The notes under the pieces are model-generated. The model was not told where the DNA came from. It did not search any database and saw only the letters and a program-made list of their open reading frames with translations. From Laceyella sediminis (lineage in GTDB: Bacteria > Bacillota > Bacilli > Thermoactinomycetales > Thermoactinomycetaceae): a DNA stretch of 64,000 nucleotides. Shown here piece after piece: positions 18,054-26,375 of the stretch. The stretch is from the NCBI RefSeq assembly GCF_003003125.1, contig NZ_PVTZ01000001.1, forward strand, positions 434,001 through 498,000. The letters run 5' to 3'. The stretch's first letter is position 1. Each line of letters starts with the position of its first letter. Both the position numbers and the translations under genes were made by a program.

Positions 18054-18296
18054 CTAAGTTTCAGGATAAGGCGCAACCGATTGGATCAAGCATTTACTTT
18101 GGTCTTTGCCGAGCAGATGGAGCAACATGTGATATTGTTCAATCAACATCACTTCAAAAAAACGCAAGTCTTGTTTTAATTTGTTATTTTCCTGGGTCAA
18201 CCGTTTCATTTGTTGCCCCATCTGTTCCACTTGCTCTTCCAGTTGGGATATGCGGACATGGCTGAGTTCACGGGCGGACTTGCTTGGATTAGGCAA
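18054..18296 (-). CDS. Coiled-coil protein of unknown function
   Basis: 80 aa with a clear heptad coiled coil (ISQLEEQVEQMGQQMKRL, then ENNKLKQDLRF). TTG 18296 is preferred (AGAGGTG 7 nt upstream); an ATG at 18320 has no RBS. It follows rsfA by about 40 nt and its coiled coil resembles the RsfA C-terminal half, so it may be a partner; that is inference. Confidence 0.6.
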   Translation of the reverse strand: MPNPSKSARELSHVRISQLEEQVEQMGQQMKRLTQENNKLKQDLRFFEVMLIEQYHMLLHLLGKDQSKCLIQSVAPYPET

Positions 18297-18336
18297 TATT
18301 CGCCACCTCTTTCTCCCCATTGGCTGCTACTTTATC

Positions 18337-18900
18337 TTATGATGATTCCCCTATTCCGCTATCCGCATTTACCTGTTGTCCTTTCTCATTTTTAATGACA
18401 AGCTCCGGCATCCCCGCTTGTTTTCGCACCGATTGCAACATCCGCAAGAGATCTTGGTACTTGTCTTTCACTTCGTTTTCATACAAATCATAGTATTGCC
18501 GCTCTTCTTTCAGTTTGCTATTCTCCGATTCAAGCTCGCGCAAGGCTTTCTCCGCGTCAGCCAAACGTTTGGTCAGCGCTTTGACCTCATCTTTGGCCCG
18601 GCGCCCTTCCCTATCTAGCTCTTTGATGAGCGGAATCACTTGCGTCAACGACTCCAATTGATCCCCTTTTTTCTTTTTTAATTGTCTATAAACACGCTTC
18701 TTCTTCGCGTCGGCATAGGCCTTCAGGTCTTGTTGCCTAAGCACGGCATTCCAGCGAAAACCGCAGGCTCCTGGTGTTCGGTTCAACTTCCGGCCTACTT
18801 CCTCAAACGCTTCGATCTGCGTTTTGCCACTTTCGATTGCCGTTAACGCAAACTCACGCAACAGTTGGTCTTCCTCTTCTGTCCAGCGACGCCCTTTCAT
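18337..18900 (-). CDS. RsfA-family prespore transcription regulator
   Basis: 187 aa. The Myb/SANT-like N-terminal domain (RRWTEEEDQLLREFAL, GRKLNRTPGACGFRWNAVLRQ) is the RsfA hallmark; a long coiled coil follows (KALTKRLADAEKALREL). In B. subtilis RsfA is sigma-F dependent and tunes prespore genes. RsfA/YlbO paralogs are common, so no symbol is assigned. Confidence 0.9.
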   Translation of the reverse strand: MKGRRWTEEEDQLLREFALTAIESGKTQIEAFEEVGRKLNRTPGACGFRWNAVLRQQDLKAYADAKKKRVYRQLKKKKGDQLESLTQVIPLIKELDREGRRAKDEVKALTKRLADAEKALRELESENSKLKEERQYYDLYENEVKDKYQDLLRMLQSVRKQAGMPELVIKNEKGQQVNADSGIGESS

Positions 18901-18993
18901 ATCTATTCTGCCCCTCCCCTCACTTTCATCCTGTGAACAATATTTTTCTATATATATTATGTAGTCAGGAAGGGAGGATATTATGTTTCAAAC

Positions 18994-19374
18994 TTAAAAT
19001 CCCATCTCATGCAACCGGGGCAATGGGCCCACGGGAATCGACAGTTGCTCCAAGTCTGGCAACGCCATGCTCGCTTGACCTTCTGGCAAACGCTCTAAGC
19101 ACAAGGCCAGCCACGCCAGCAACGCCTCCACATCCACTCCGTCGCGTTCAGGGCGGAAAGGCGACAGATAGCGATAGGCGCTTGTAGCCAATTTACGCGC
19201 TCCCCGCACTTTACCGCGCTTCAGTTGGTGCATGATCGCCGCAATCTGGATCAGTCCGTGATAGAAATCATTGTCCCGCTGTGTTTGCCAAAGCTCCTCC
19301 AACACTTCATGCGCTTCCCAATATTCTTCGGCGTGATAATGGCGGAAGAAGCTGAGATAATTGGTGTGGTACAT
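18994..19374 (-). CDS. DUF309 family protein
   Basis: 126 aa. Contains the DUF309 core HAEEYWEAHEVLEELW followed by GLIQIAAIMHQLKRGKVRGA and KLATSAYRYL. Helical protein, possibly metal-binding through the His/Glu pairs; the family has no established reaction. Start ATG 19374 is set by AAGGGAG upstream; the frame is open further but lacks an RBS. Confidence 0.85.
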   Translation of the reverse strand: MYHTNYLSFFRHYHAEEYWEAHEVLEELWQTQRDNDFYHGLIQIAAIMHQLKRGKVRGARKLATSAYRYLSPFRPERDGVDVEALLAWLALCLERLPEGQASMALPDLEQLSIPVGPLPRLHEMGF

Positions 19375-19502
19375 CGCCAACTCCCTTTCCTCTCTCCAAA
19401 CGCGCGGGAGACCTCGCTTTTCCCGGCGAAGGAAAATCATTCATCCGATTTCATTTTATATGAACTTGCCCGACCAAGGGAACCTTGCCTAAAAAAGGCA
19501 AA

Positions 19503-19605
19503 GAAAAAAGACCAGGTTCCGTTCCTGGTCACATGAAAGAGGGTCAAGATTAAGGAGTTAAAAGAAGCGTGGTAGCGTAAGCAAGAAGGTCAACCTTACT
19601 TACAG
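19503..19605 (-). ncRNA. Candidate orphan small RNA (about 100 nt)
   Basis: A strong promoter (TCGACA 19634-19639, 17 bp, TAAAAT 19611-19616) fires about 80 nt after the TPR gene start region's downstream side, with no proper ORF below it; a perfect 7-bp terminator hairpin (gaccagg/cctggtc, 19510-19530) with a six-U tail ends the unit. The predicted 5' end (GGUUCCUG) is complementary to part of the terminator (CAGGAAC), so the RNA could fold end-to-end. An ATG overlaps the -10 box and cannot be a normal start. Confidence 0.5.
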
Positions 19606-19610
19606 GAACC

Positions 19611-19639
19611 ATTTTATCACGCTCCGCGAATTTTGTCGA
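19611..19639 (-). promoter_or_regulatory. Promoter of the candidate small RNA
   Basis: TCGACA, 17-bp spacer, TAAAAT with an upstream TG at the extended -10 position. It lies just downstream of the TPR gene stop (19688). Confidence 0.6.
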
Positions 19640-19687
19640 TATGGTGTCGAGGGTTGTTTTCGAACTTTTTCAATTTTGCCCTTCTTT

Positions 19688-20407
19688 TCAAATCACCCAA
19701 CGCTTCCAAAACATAAAGATTTTCGGCGTGTTGGTTGCTTTCAGCACCTGCGCGAATTGATTTCGCAACACTTTGTTCTTCGGATCGAGGCGCATCGCCA
19801 TTTTGAGATGTTTGGCCGCTTCCTCATAACGCTCCATCTCCATGAACAAACGGGCTTTCCCTAGATGGTAGCGAGGGTGCTCCATATAATATTGTTGCGC
19901 CAATTCAAAATGCAACAGCGCCTGTCCCGTTTTGCCGCGCAACAAACAAATCTCCGCAATCAAGATATGGCTCAGCGCATCGGTAGGCTCCAACTCCAAC
20001 CCCCGCAACAACAAGTTTTGTGCCATGGTGATACAATCGGTGTGGGTCATCAAATAACGGGCATACTCCCGGTACCCTCTGCTGAAGTGGGGAAACCGGT
20101 GCAAAATCGCTTGATAAGACCGGCCCGCTTCCGTCAGCTCCTGTTGGGCTTCCAATATTTGCGCATACAGCAGATGCGCTTCTTTGTGATCGGGTGCAAG
20201 GGCGAGCGCGCTTTCCACAGCCTGGTGCGCCCGGCTCCAATATTGCTTTCTGACCTCCAGCACAGCCAACATCAAAAAATACTCCGCTTGAGGCTCCTCT
20301 TTGATCATGCGTTCCAGTTTTGCCCGATTGCGGCGGTAGCTCCCCGATATATACCGCTTCCCTTGTGCCTCCCTTGCGAAATCCAATTCGATAATGGGTC
20401 CGGCCAC
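19688..20407 (-). CDS. Tetratricopeptide repeat protein
   Basis: 239 aa composed of about five TPR units: AHQAVESALALAPDHKEAHL, AGRSYQAILHRFPHFSRGY, LLLRGLELEPTDALSHIL, ALLHFELAQQYYMEHPRY and AAKHLKMAMRLDPKNKVLR. No signal or membrane segment. A protein-interaction scaffold with unknown partner. GTG 20407 has GGGGGAGAG close upstream. Confidence 0.85.
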   Translation of the reverse strand: MAGPIIELDFAREAQGKRYISGSYRRNRAKLERMIKEEPQAEYFLMLAVLEVRKQYWSRAHQAVESALALAPDHKEAHLLYAQILEAQQELTEAGRSYQAILHRFPHFSRGYREYARYLMTHTDCITMAQNLLLRGLELEPTDALSHILIAEICLLRGKTGQALLHFELAQQYYMEHPRYHLGKARLFMEMERYEEAAKHLKMAMRLDPKNKVLRNQFAQVLKATNTPKIFMFWKRWVI

Positions 20408-20462
20408 GTTTCTCTCCCCCTTTATCTAATATAAAATCCTAAGCGCAGCTACCTGATCGCGA

Positions 20463-20957
20463 TCACAGACGCATGCGGGTCACATCGTCCGTCTCGTAAC
20501 AGTCCAGCTCATCCCGCAATGTGGTGAACAATCCCGACAACGAGAGCGTAACGCGGCGCAACATTGTCGGCGGCGTCTGCCGAAAAATAATGCTGTCGCC
20601 CCGGGTGTAACTATATCGGCTGTTTTCCCAATACACTTCGTTTTGGGGATGATAGAAGAAATGAACACAAGTATGGGCGATGTTACGCAACGCTTTTTCC
20701 GCAAGCTCCTGATGAAAATCAGCACGGCGCAACACCCGGCTCACCTGTTCATAGCCCCGTTCGCAGGCGACGCTCAGATAGCGCAAATCGTGCAAAAACT
20801 CCCGAACGTACGCTTCCTGCTCTTTGGTTGGCGGTGCGAACTCACTCGTCAGCTGCGGCACGGCGGTATAATCCAAAAACTCGTTCAGTTGTGTCTTGGC
20901 CTCTTTCAAATGTTCCTTCACCAGAATGCACAGCTCTTTGGTTTGCTCGGCTGGCAC
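20463..20957 (-). CDS. DUF3907 (YpuI) family protein
   Basis: 164 aa. Segments match Bacillus YpuI as I recall it: LRYLSVACERGYEQVSRVLRR, AEKALRNIAHTCVHFFYHP, WENSRYSYTRGD and the ending RDELDCYETDD. Soluble helical protein; function unknown. GTG 20957 is the only good start, about 10 nt from GGGGG. Confidence 0.8.
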   Translation of the reverse strand: MPAEQTKELCILVKEHLKEAKTQLNEFLDYTAVPQLTSEFAPPTKEQEAYVREFLHDLRYLSVACERGYEQVSRVLRRADFHQELAEKALRNIAHTCVHFFYHPQNEVYWENSRYSYTRGDSIIFRQTPPTMLRRVTLSLSGLFTTLRDELDCYETDDVTRMRL

Positions 20958-21132
20958 GATGAAACAACCCCCTGTTGCGACAAACTACGCCCATGTTAAA
21001 TTTCCACTTTTAGTATATCATATGGCCCATTTCATTTCTGCAATCAATTTAGATATTTTAAAAATAAGAAGAGAGAAAAAGACTAGGACATTAGAAGGAA
21101 TTCATATTATGAAACAAGAATTTACCGAAACC

Positions 21133-21186
21133 AAGGCGTGTCTGATCCTTATGATATGCGTGAACGCGACTTGCCAGACACACCTA
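21133..21186. repeat. Short inverted-repeat element A (54 bp)
   Basis: Ends aaggcgtgtctgatcc (21133) and ttgccagacacacctag are imperfect inverted copies sharing GTGTCTG. The same ends bound element B at 31966-32102. It lies 28 bp upstream of the thioesterase gene start. Confidence 0.5.
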
Positions 21187-21213
21187 GTTTAAATCCCACT
21201 GGAGGAATGGCAT

Positions 21214-21687
21214 ATGAACACAGCTTGGCCACCCACCGATTTGGCCCAATGGAGCACACAATTCCGCTTTATCACTCCTATCCAGGTCCGCTTCTCCGAC
21301 ACCGACATGTTGGGGCATATCAATAATGTGAGTTACTTCAGCTACTTTGAACATGGCAGGATCGCTTATCTGGAAAAATTGGGTCTTACCCGTTTTTTAT
21401 TGCAGTCCCCGACAGAGCCGGGCGGATATATTGTCACGGCCAATCTAGAATGCCAATATCTGCGAGAAATTCATTTCGGCAAAGACGTGCGCCTAGGTGT
21501 CCGCGTCAGTCGCATTGGAACAAGTAGCTTGGATATTGAATACGCTTTATTTTTGGCAGAGGAAGAAATCATCGCCGCCATCGGACGCGGCACAGTGGTC
21601 TATGTCAATCCCGCGACTGGCAAAAGCCAGCCTTTGCCTGAACAGGCGAAAGAATTGATTCGCTCCTTTGAAGAAGAACGGCCTTAA
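21214..21687 (+). CDS. Acyl-CoA thioesterase (hotdog fold, YbgC/4HBT type)
   Basis: 157 aa; hydrolyses acyl-CoA thioesters, substrate unknown. The 4HBT motif is complete: VRFSDTDMLGHINNVSYFSYFEHGR, with the catalytic aspartate in SDTD. The beta-rich remainder (YIVTANLECQYLREIHFG, RGTVVYVNPATGK) is typical. ATG 21214 follows GGAGG by 9 nt. Confidence 0.9.
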   Translation: MNTAWPPTDLAQWSTQFRFITPIQVRFSDTDMLGHINNVSYFSYFEHGRIAYLEKLGLTRFLLQSPTEPGGYIVTANLECQYLREIHFGKDVRLGVRVSRIGTSSLDIEYALFLAEEEIIAAIGRGTVVYVNPATGKSQPLPEQAKELIRSFEEERP

Positions 21688-21703
21688 TCAGCCACAACCA
21701 ACA

Positions 21704-21732
21704 CTCCCCGCACCTTCAAGGCGTGCGGGGAG
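21704..21732 (+). terminator. Strong GC-rich hairpin after thioesterase gene
   Basis: Perfect 10-bp stem ctccccgcac / gtgcggggag. No T run follows on the plus strand, so it may work as an RNA 3'-end stabiliser or a weak terminator. Confidence 0.55.
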
Positions 21733-22130
21733 GAAACACAGCTTATCTGATGGGGCGCTCCGCAACCCATAGGGGGGGCTCCAGCTATCTGTTCGATCGA
21801 CGTCTTCTCCTCAAACGGGGTATTCCCCATACGATTTCCGGGCGTCAGGATATAGATTGATTGTGCTATGTATGATCATGCAGCTCCAAAAAACGGTCTT
21901 CAAACACGCTCGGCGCTTGGATGAACTAGAAAAAGCGAATGATAAATAGCAAAGGCCAGGATGAGAAATCCCTGGTCTTCTGTTACATACTCCGACATGC
22001 TCTAAAACATGTCAGTTCGTATTGATACGAATAAATTTAAGAGAATGATATTTGGATTCCGTTTCTACTGGAAGATATAAAGAAACTCATTTGTTGTTTT
22101 GGGTAGCAACGTTTGTACTGGGGGACATAC
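21733..22130. other. Intergenic region, no gene assigned
   Basis: Contains a GGGG-TATT-CCCC mini-hairpin near 21816, a short ATG frame ending near 21949 (about 23 codons, no RBS) and, at 21952-21979, a 9-bp hairpin (aaggccagg / cctggtctt) that could terminate a plus-strand RNA. I see no convincing promoter or protein. Confidence 0.4.
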
Positions 22131-22166
22131 ATAAAGGACGATAGATTAAAAACCTATCGCCCCTTA
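22131..22166 (-). terminator. Terminator overlapping the yjdF stop
   Basis: Long imperfect stem around gcgatagg / tctatcg with the loop tttttaa; the yjdF TAG lies in its 5' arm. Confidence 0.55.
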
Positions 22167-22561
22167 TGTTTTGCCTTTCTTTTGGCAATTTTTATCTCCC
22201 TTTTTTTCTTGGCCAATACTTCTTTCTCTTCTTTACTCAGTATTTTTCGTTCTTTTTTGCGCTCTTGCAGTTCCAATTGCAATGCCTCATGGGCATAGGT
22301 AGAGACCCCTTTTTGTTGCATCTCTTTGGCCACTTGGCGAGCGAGGCGTTTAGGGTTAACTTTTTTCTCTTTCTTTTCTATATCTACTTGGAATTTGCGT
22401 TTTTCAATATGAGCGAGCAATTTCTTGTTGACAAAATCGAGAATTTCAGTATCTTTTGGCTCTGATCCAAAAATGACTTGGCCTGCGCGTAGTTTGTTAT
22501 CAATAGTTTCTTCAATAATTCCAACCCAAAATTGACCGTCATGATAAACGGTTAACTTCAT
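22154..22561 (-). CDS. yjdF: YjdF-family protein (DUF2992), riboswitch-controlled
   Basis: 135 aa. N-terminal domain MKLTVYHDGQFWVGIIEE, then KKVNPKRLARQVAKEM and GVSTYAHEALQLELQERKK, ending in a very basic tail (KIAKRKAKHKGR), all as in Bacillus YjdF. Probably RNA/nucleotide-associated; biochemical role unknown. ATG 22561 is the family start (frame is open to 22648 through the riboswitch and should not be extended). Expression is expected to respond to azaaromatic compounds through the upstream riboswitch. Confidence 0.88.
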   Translation of the reverse strand: MKLTVYHDGQFWVGIIEETIDNKLRAGQVIFGSEPKDTEILDFVNKKLLAHIEKRKFQVDIEKKEKKVNPKRLARQVAKEMQQKGVSTYAHEALQLELQERKKERKILSKEEKEVLAKKKREIKIAKRKAKHKGR

Positions 22562-22593
22562 TTCAGGTTCCCCCTCTAAAAAATCTGAATAAT

Positions 22594-22697
22594 AAAGGAA
22601 TGATGGACGAGCCCGAGGGGGCAAGGATACTTCATTAGGGTTTCGCACCCTAATGTTACTGGACTACCAACCAGTAATGTGATTTTTCATTCCTTTT
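22594..22697 (-). promoter_or_regulatory. yjdF (azaaromatic) riboswitch
   Basis: Minus-strand leader. P1 pairs aaaggaatga with tcattccttt (22687-22696 and 22594-22603). Inside are CATTACTGG...CCAGTAA, a long stem CATTAGGGT-gcgaa-ACCCTAATG and a GCCCCCUCGGGC hairpin, matching the yjdF motif layout as I recall it. It stands directly upstream of a yjdF gene, which supports the assignment. Confidence 0.8.
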
Positions 22698-22727
22698 TAT
22701 ATCGACTCCGTTTGTGTTCCCGTTTAG

Positions 22728-22752
22728 GAAAAGGGAGGCCTCATGAGAGGCC
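22728..22752 (-). terminator. Terminator of the 62-aa gene
   Basis: ggcctc (22737-22742) / gaggcc (22747-22752) stem then CCCUUUUCC on the minus strand. Confidence 0.65.
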
Positions 22753-22823
22753 AGATCATTTCATTGCAAATCGTCCTTATTTTCTCTGATGCTTAGCTCT
22801 ATTAGCTATTCACCAGATATGCC

Positions 22824-23012
22824 CTAGTGGTAATATTGGCACATGCGCTTTTTCGCAATCGTTTCAGCGACGATGTAATAAATCTCTTCTTCTTTTAATG
22901 CCGACACTTCACCATAGATGAGGATTTGTGCTTCTTTTTCTGTTTCCGTCAACAGCTCATGTATTTCGGGCATCCGGTCCAACACCAAGCGGGACAAGGT
23001 TACCGCTTGCAT
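22824..23012 (-). CDS. Hypothetical protein (62 aa)
   Basis: Helical, opening MQAVTLSRLVLDRMPEI and ending KKRMCQYYH. ATG 23012 has AGAGG 8 nt upstream, better than GTG 23021. I do not recognise the family. It sits 56 nt after the CoA-binding gene on the same strand. Confidence 0.55.
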   Translation of the reverse strand: MQAVTLSRLVLDRMPEIHELLTETEKEAQILIYGEVSALKEEEIYYIVAETIAKKRMCQYYH

Positions 23013-23068
23013 CCGCCTCACCTCTTGATGTGATGTTTATCCGCTTTCGGCCCTCCTACCATCCACAC

Positions 23069-23491
23069 CTATTTTCCGCCGAGCAAGATCGCGTGATCCA
23101 CTTTGATACAACGATCCATAACCACCATAATGCCATGTTCTTGCGCCAAGCGGGCCGCTTCCTCATTCACCACGCCTGACTGCATCCAGATTGCGCGCGG
23201 TTTCACCTTGACCGCCTCTTCTACCACAGGCAAAACCGCCTCGCTTCGCCGGAACACATCTACAATGTCAATCGGTTCAGCAATCTCATTCAAGGAAGCG
23301 TAGGGACGTTCCCCGAGAACCGGTTCTGTCAGATTGGGATTCACCGGAAAAATACGATAGCCCGCTTTTTGCAATGCTTCCGCAATCAGATAACTGGTTC
23401 GCTCCGGATTGTTGGAACAACCGACGACGGCAATGTTTTTGGCAGTTGCCAGCAATTCTTTTCTTTCCTGATCCGATGGATTTTGAAACAT
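23069..23491 (-). CDS. CoA-binding protein (YccU/YneT family)
   Basis: 140 aa, Rossmann-type CoA-binding domain: NIAVVGCSNNPERTSY, GYRIFPVNP, VDVFRRSEAVLPVVEEA, AIWMQSGVVNEEAA, VMDRCIKVDH. Likely binds CoA or an acyl-CoA; physiological role unknown. ATG 23491 is 8 nt after GGAGG and 4 nt beyond the kinase-like gene's stop, so the two are co-transcribed. Confidence 0.9.
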   Translation of the reverse strand: MFQNPSDQERKELLATAKNIAVVGCSNNPERTSYLIAEALQKAGYRIFPVNPNLTEPVLGERPYASLNEIAEPIDIVDVFRRSEAVLPVVEEAVKVKPRAIWMQSGVVNEEAARLAQEHGIMVVMDRCIKVDHAILLGGK

Positions 23492-23495
23492 GTGA

Positions 23496-24191
23496 TTATC
23501 CTCCTTCATTCCGATCGTGATTGGTTAGTCCTAGACCGAACCGTTGCATGATTTTTTTGCCGAATTCTTGCAAATGAAAAGGGCCGCCCTGTTGTTGCAT
23601 ATAAATATGTTTCACCATCTCAATCAACCAAACAGGCAGTTTTTTTCCCTTGATTAAACTGTAAAACGCATTATATCCCTCAACAAGATGATCCCATCTC
23701 TTGTCATCACCGGGGTTCAAGTATTCAGAGACATCAATCACCTTGGCCTTATTTCCTTGCAGAATCACGTTTTTCAAATGAATGTCCCTCGGATTGAGCC
23801 CCTTGCTCCTTGCAAATCGGCGCGCTTCTTCCACTTGCTCGATCACCTGCTCTGGAATGGTGATTCCCCGCTCCAAACATTGGTACAGCGTGGGACCCGG
23901 TTCATAACTCAACGCCAAGTAATTGGTTCCACTCCCACGTAAGCAAGCGAAGTACGGCGAATTTCCCAAGCGTTCATACACTTGTTTTTCCTGTTCTTTT
24001 TTGGCGAGCCGATCTGGCGCGTAACATTTGAACACCAGGTCAGGATAGTTGGGATGCTGGACGACCACCGCATCCGTACCAACGCCGATCAAGCAAAAAG
24101 GTGACGGGATATATTCCACATCCACTAATTCATTTCGGTCATTCGCATGAACGATGATTTCCTTTAAGCTTGCGTCAAGCTTGTCATCCAT
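23496..24191 (-). CDS. YrzF-like serine/threonine kinase fold protein
   Basis: 231 aa. Kinase-like features: GVGTDAVVV (glycine loop), VFKCYAP (invariant Lys), NPRDIHLKNVIL (catalytic loop with Asp and Asn) and KVIDVSEY where DFG would be. The C lobe is short. Similar to the small B. subtilis YrzF/YbdM group. An active kinase is plausible but not shown. Confidence 0.8.
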   Translation of the reverse strand: MDDKLDASLKEIIVHANDRNELVDVEYIPSPFCLIGVGTDAVVVQHPNYPDLVFKCYAPDRLAKKEQEKQVYERLGNSPYFACLRGSGTNYLALSYEPGPTLYQCLERGITIPEQVIEQVEEARRFARSKGLNPRDIHLKNVILQGNKAKVIDVSEYLNPGDDKRWDHLVEGYNAFYSLIKGKKLPVWLIEMVKHIYMQQQGGPFHLQEFGKKIMQRFGLGLTNHDRNEGG

Positions 24192-24283
24192 TCCGGATCC
24201 TCCTGTGATTGAGTGTGCCCCTGTACCGAATCAAAGATTTCTATTATTCTATAGACAGTATTTTCCCGATTGGAGTGAAGAAC

Positions 24284-24688
24284 ATGCGCCAATGTTATAA
24301 GTTATTGGCATCTCTTTTGCTTGGGGATAGCTTCTTGTTTATCTATTTTTCATGGCAAGGGCGCGTCACTCACCAGATGCCGTTGGATGTGCCGTCGGTG
24401 TTGACTACGGCCGCTCCCTTCCTCATCGCCTGGTTCATGGTCGCATTCTCTATGGGGCTTTATCGCGCTCCGCATCGCCAACCGCTACTGTCGGGTTGGC
24501 TCCAGTTGTGCGGCGCGGTTCTGATCAGCACTTGCTTGGGAACCGCGCTCAGGGCTTGGCATCTGAATCGTCCTTTCGACTGGCTGTTTCTATGCATCAC
24601 CGCCCTCTTCATGTTGGCCGCTTTCTCGCTGTGGCGGCTGGGATGGTGCTGGGTTGTCCGACGCTGGCTGGCTACGTCCTCCAACTAA
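24284..24688 (+). CDS. DUF3054-type integral membrane protein
   Basis: 134 aa with four predicted transmembrane segments: LLASLLLGDSFLFIYFSW, FLIAWFMVAFSMGLY, LCGAVLISTCLGTAL and LFLCITALFMLAAFSLW. The GDSFLFIYFSWQGRVTH start fits DUF3054. ATG 24284 is placed by GGAGTGA upstream. Converges on cbiB with no clear terminator between. Confidence 0.78.
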   Translation: MRQCYKLLASLLLGDSFLFIYFSWQGRVTHQMPLDVPSVLTTAAPFLIAWFMVAFSMGLYRAPHRQPLLSGWLQLCGAVLISTCLGTALRAWHLNRPFDWLFLCITALFMLAAFSLWRLGWCWVVRRWLATSSN

Positions 24689-24700
24689 GTCAATAAAGAG

Positions 24701-25684
24701 CTAAACCAATGCACTGACCCCGATCAGGATGGCTACCCACACCCCGGTCGCCCACCACATCACGCGCACTGTTTGCAACAGATGCTTGGCCTGGCGCGGT
24801 TCGATCGGGTCTCCCAGCCGCGCCCGTTCTGACAGGCGCCCATGGTAAACATTTACCCCACCCAATTGGATATGGAGTGCTCCCGCAACTAATGACTCGG
24901 GTATTCCGCTGTTGGGGCTGGGATGAAGATGGGCATCGCGACGGTAAGTGCGCCAAGCCTGTCTGACATCTAAGCGCATGATCCAAAACACCAATAGCAA
25001 GACCCCAATTGTCATGCGGGCAGGGATAAAGTTGCACAAGTCATCCAGGCGAGCCGAAGCTGTCCCCAGATGAAGATAACGCTCAGAGCGGTAACCCACC
25101 ATCGCATCCAGCGTGTTCACCGCCCGATACGCCATCGCCAGAGGCGCCCCCCCGATGGCCGCAAAAAACAGCGGTGCCACGACGGCGTCGACCAGATTTT
25201 CGGCGACGGTTTCCACCCCCCCGCGCACCACCTCTCCTTCATCCAACCCTTCCGTTTGCCTGCTGACGACCATCGCCAGCTGGCGCCTCGCTTCCTCCAG
25301 TTTCTGCTTGTTAAGCGCGCGGTATATGTTCAACCCTGCTTCAGCCAATCCTCGGGGCGCAATCGCCAGCCAAATCATCATCGCTTCCAGCATCCCTCCA
25401 GCCAGCGGTTGCCAACCATAGGCCAGATGCACCAATCCCGCGCTAACCGCCCAGACTCCACCCACGACCACGATAGGGAAACTGAGCCCAAGCCAACGAA
25501 TGGGGACACGATGAGTCTCATTAGACCACCCTCTCTTCTCCAGCCACCAGCCAATCCCCCGATCCATCCAGGAAATCACTTTTCCCATCCCCACTACTGG
25601 ATGGGGCAACCATCGCGGATCTCCGCACATCACATCTAGCAGGCAGGCGAACAATATGATTAAGCCCCAATCCATCTTCCTCAC
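24701..25684 (-). CDS. cbiB: Adenosylcobinamide-phosphate synthase (CbiB)
   Basis: Integral membrane enzyme attaching (R)-1-amino-2-propanol phosphate to adenosylcobyric acid. 327 aa. Family motifs: LLDVMCGDPRWLPHPV, SRQTEGLDEGEVVRGGVET, NLVDAVVAPLFFAAIGG and ASARLDDLCNFIPARM. GTG 25684 overlaps the cbiZ stop (GTGA); ATG 25675 with GAGG close by is an alternative. Last gene of the cobamide cluster. Confidence 0.93.
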   Translation of the reverse strand: MRKMDWGLIILFACLLDVMCGDPRWLPHPVVGMGKVISWMDRGIGWWLEKRGWSNETHRVPIRWLGLSFPIVVVGGVWAVSAGLVHLAYGWQPLAGGMLEAMMIWLAIAPRGLAEAGLNIYRALNKQKLEEARRQLAMVVSRQTEGLDEGEVVRGGVETVAENLVDAVVAPLFFAAIGGAPLAMAYRAVNTLDAMVGYRSERYLHLGTASARLDDLCNFIPARMTIGVLLLVFWIMRLDVRQAWRTYRRDAHLHPSPNSGIPESLVAGALHIQLGGVNVYHGRLSERARLGDPIEPRQAKHLLQTVRVMWWATGVWVAILIGVSALV

Positions 25685-26370
25685 CGCTTTCTGCGCCGTT
25701 CGTTTTCCACCGCTTCTGTTACTCCCGCATACACCGTCCGCGCAATCGCTTGCCCAAGCGGACTCAGGGTGCCGGCATACGGATGAATGACCCCATCCTG
25801 GATGTTCCCCGTGGCGGCGATAACCACTGCGTCGGTCGTCGTCCCTGTCGCCACCAGCCCTTTGGAATCTGTCACTCCCAAATCGGCTAAAGCCGCTGCT
25901 TTCGCTTCTGTGGCCGTGATCACCCCGCCTACCAGCGCGGCTGGAGCGACAGCCCCCTCAATCAACAACAAGATATTGATTGTACCAGGCATGCCAAAAG
26001 AGGGCTCCCTAAACGTGGGCCCCTTCTGCCCGGCTCGTGCTGCATTCCCGATCCCAGCCGTCACCCATGTCCTCAATCCAAATGTCGGTGCCTCCGCTGT
26101 TTGTTCGCTACCCAACGTCAAATCAGCCGCGGTCAGCAATACGACTGTTCCTTCTCGCGGTATGCCCCGCGCGGCCAACCATTCGTTGATCTCCTTCGTG
26201 GGGTCAAGCGCGTCATATTGTTTATCTACATGGCGATTGATGATGCGCACCGCATGTTGCACACCTCCGCCAACCACCGCACTACTCAGGCAAGTGAGGG
26301 GTTTTGCTGCGACCAGCTGAATCATTTCCGCGTCCCATTGCACTGTCAGCCGGCTTTCCTGTGGTAACAT
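25681..26370 (-). CDS. cbiZ: Adenosylcobinamide amidohydrolase (CbiZ)
   Basis: Removes the aminopropanol/nucleotide loop from scavenged cobinamides, yielding adenosylcobyric acid for rebuilding by CbiB. 229 aa, with CLSSAVVGGGVQHA, TAADLTLGS, VTAGIGNAARAG and TGTTTDAVVIAAT. ATG 26370 is used; an in-frame GTG at 26379 overlaps the cobC stop. The open frame runs to 26589 inside cobC without family residues. The pair CbiZ-CbiB marks a salvage and remodelling route. Confidence 0.92.
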   Translation of the reverse strand: MLPQESRLTVQWDAEMIQLVAAKPLTCLSSAVVGGGVQHAVRIINRHVDKQYDALDPTKEINEWLAARGIPREGTVVLLTAADLTLGSEQTAEAPTFGLRTWVTAGIGNAARAGQKGPTFREPSFGMPGTINILLLIEGAVAPAALVGGVITATEAKAAALADLGVTDSKGLVATGTTTDAVVIAATGNIQDGVIHPYAGTLSPLGQAIARTVYAGVTEAVENERRRKR

Positions 26371-26375
26371 CCCAC

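Noticed and set aside
21111-21194. 27-codon ORF starting MKQEFTETK with an RBS-like GAAGGA
   Set aside because: Its second half is repeat element A; more likely chance or a truncated remnant.
21888-21950. Short ATG frame in the 21.7-22.1 kb gap
   Set aside because: About 23 codons without RBS or family; TnpB-type guide-RNA remnant was considered but nothing supports it.
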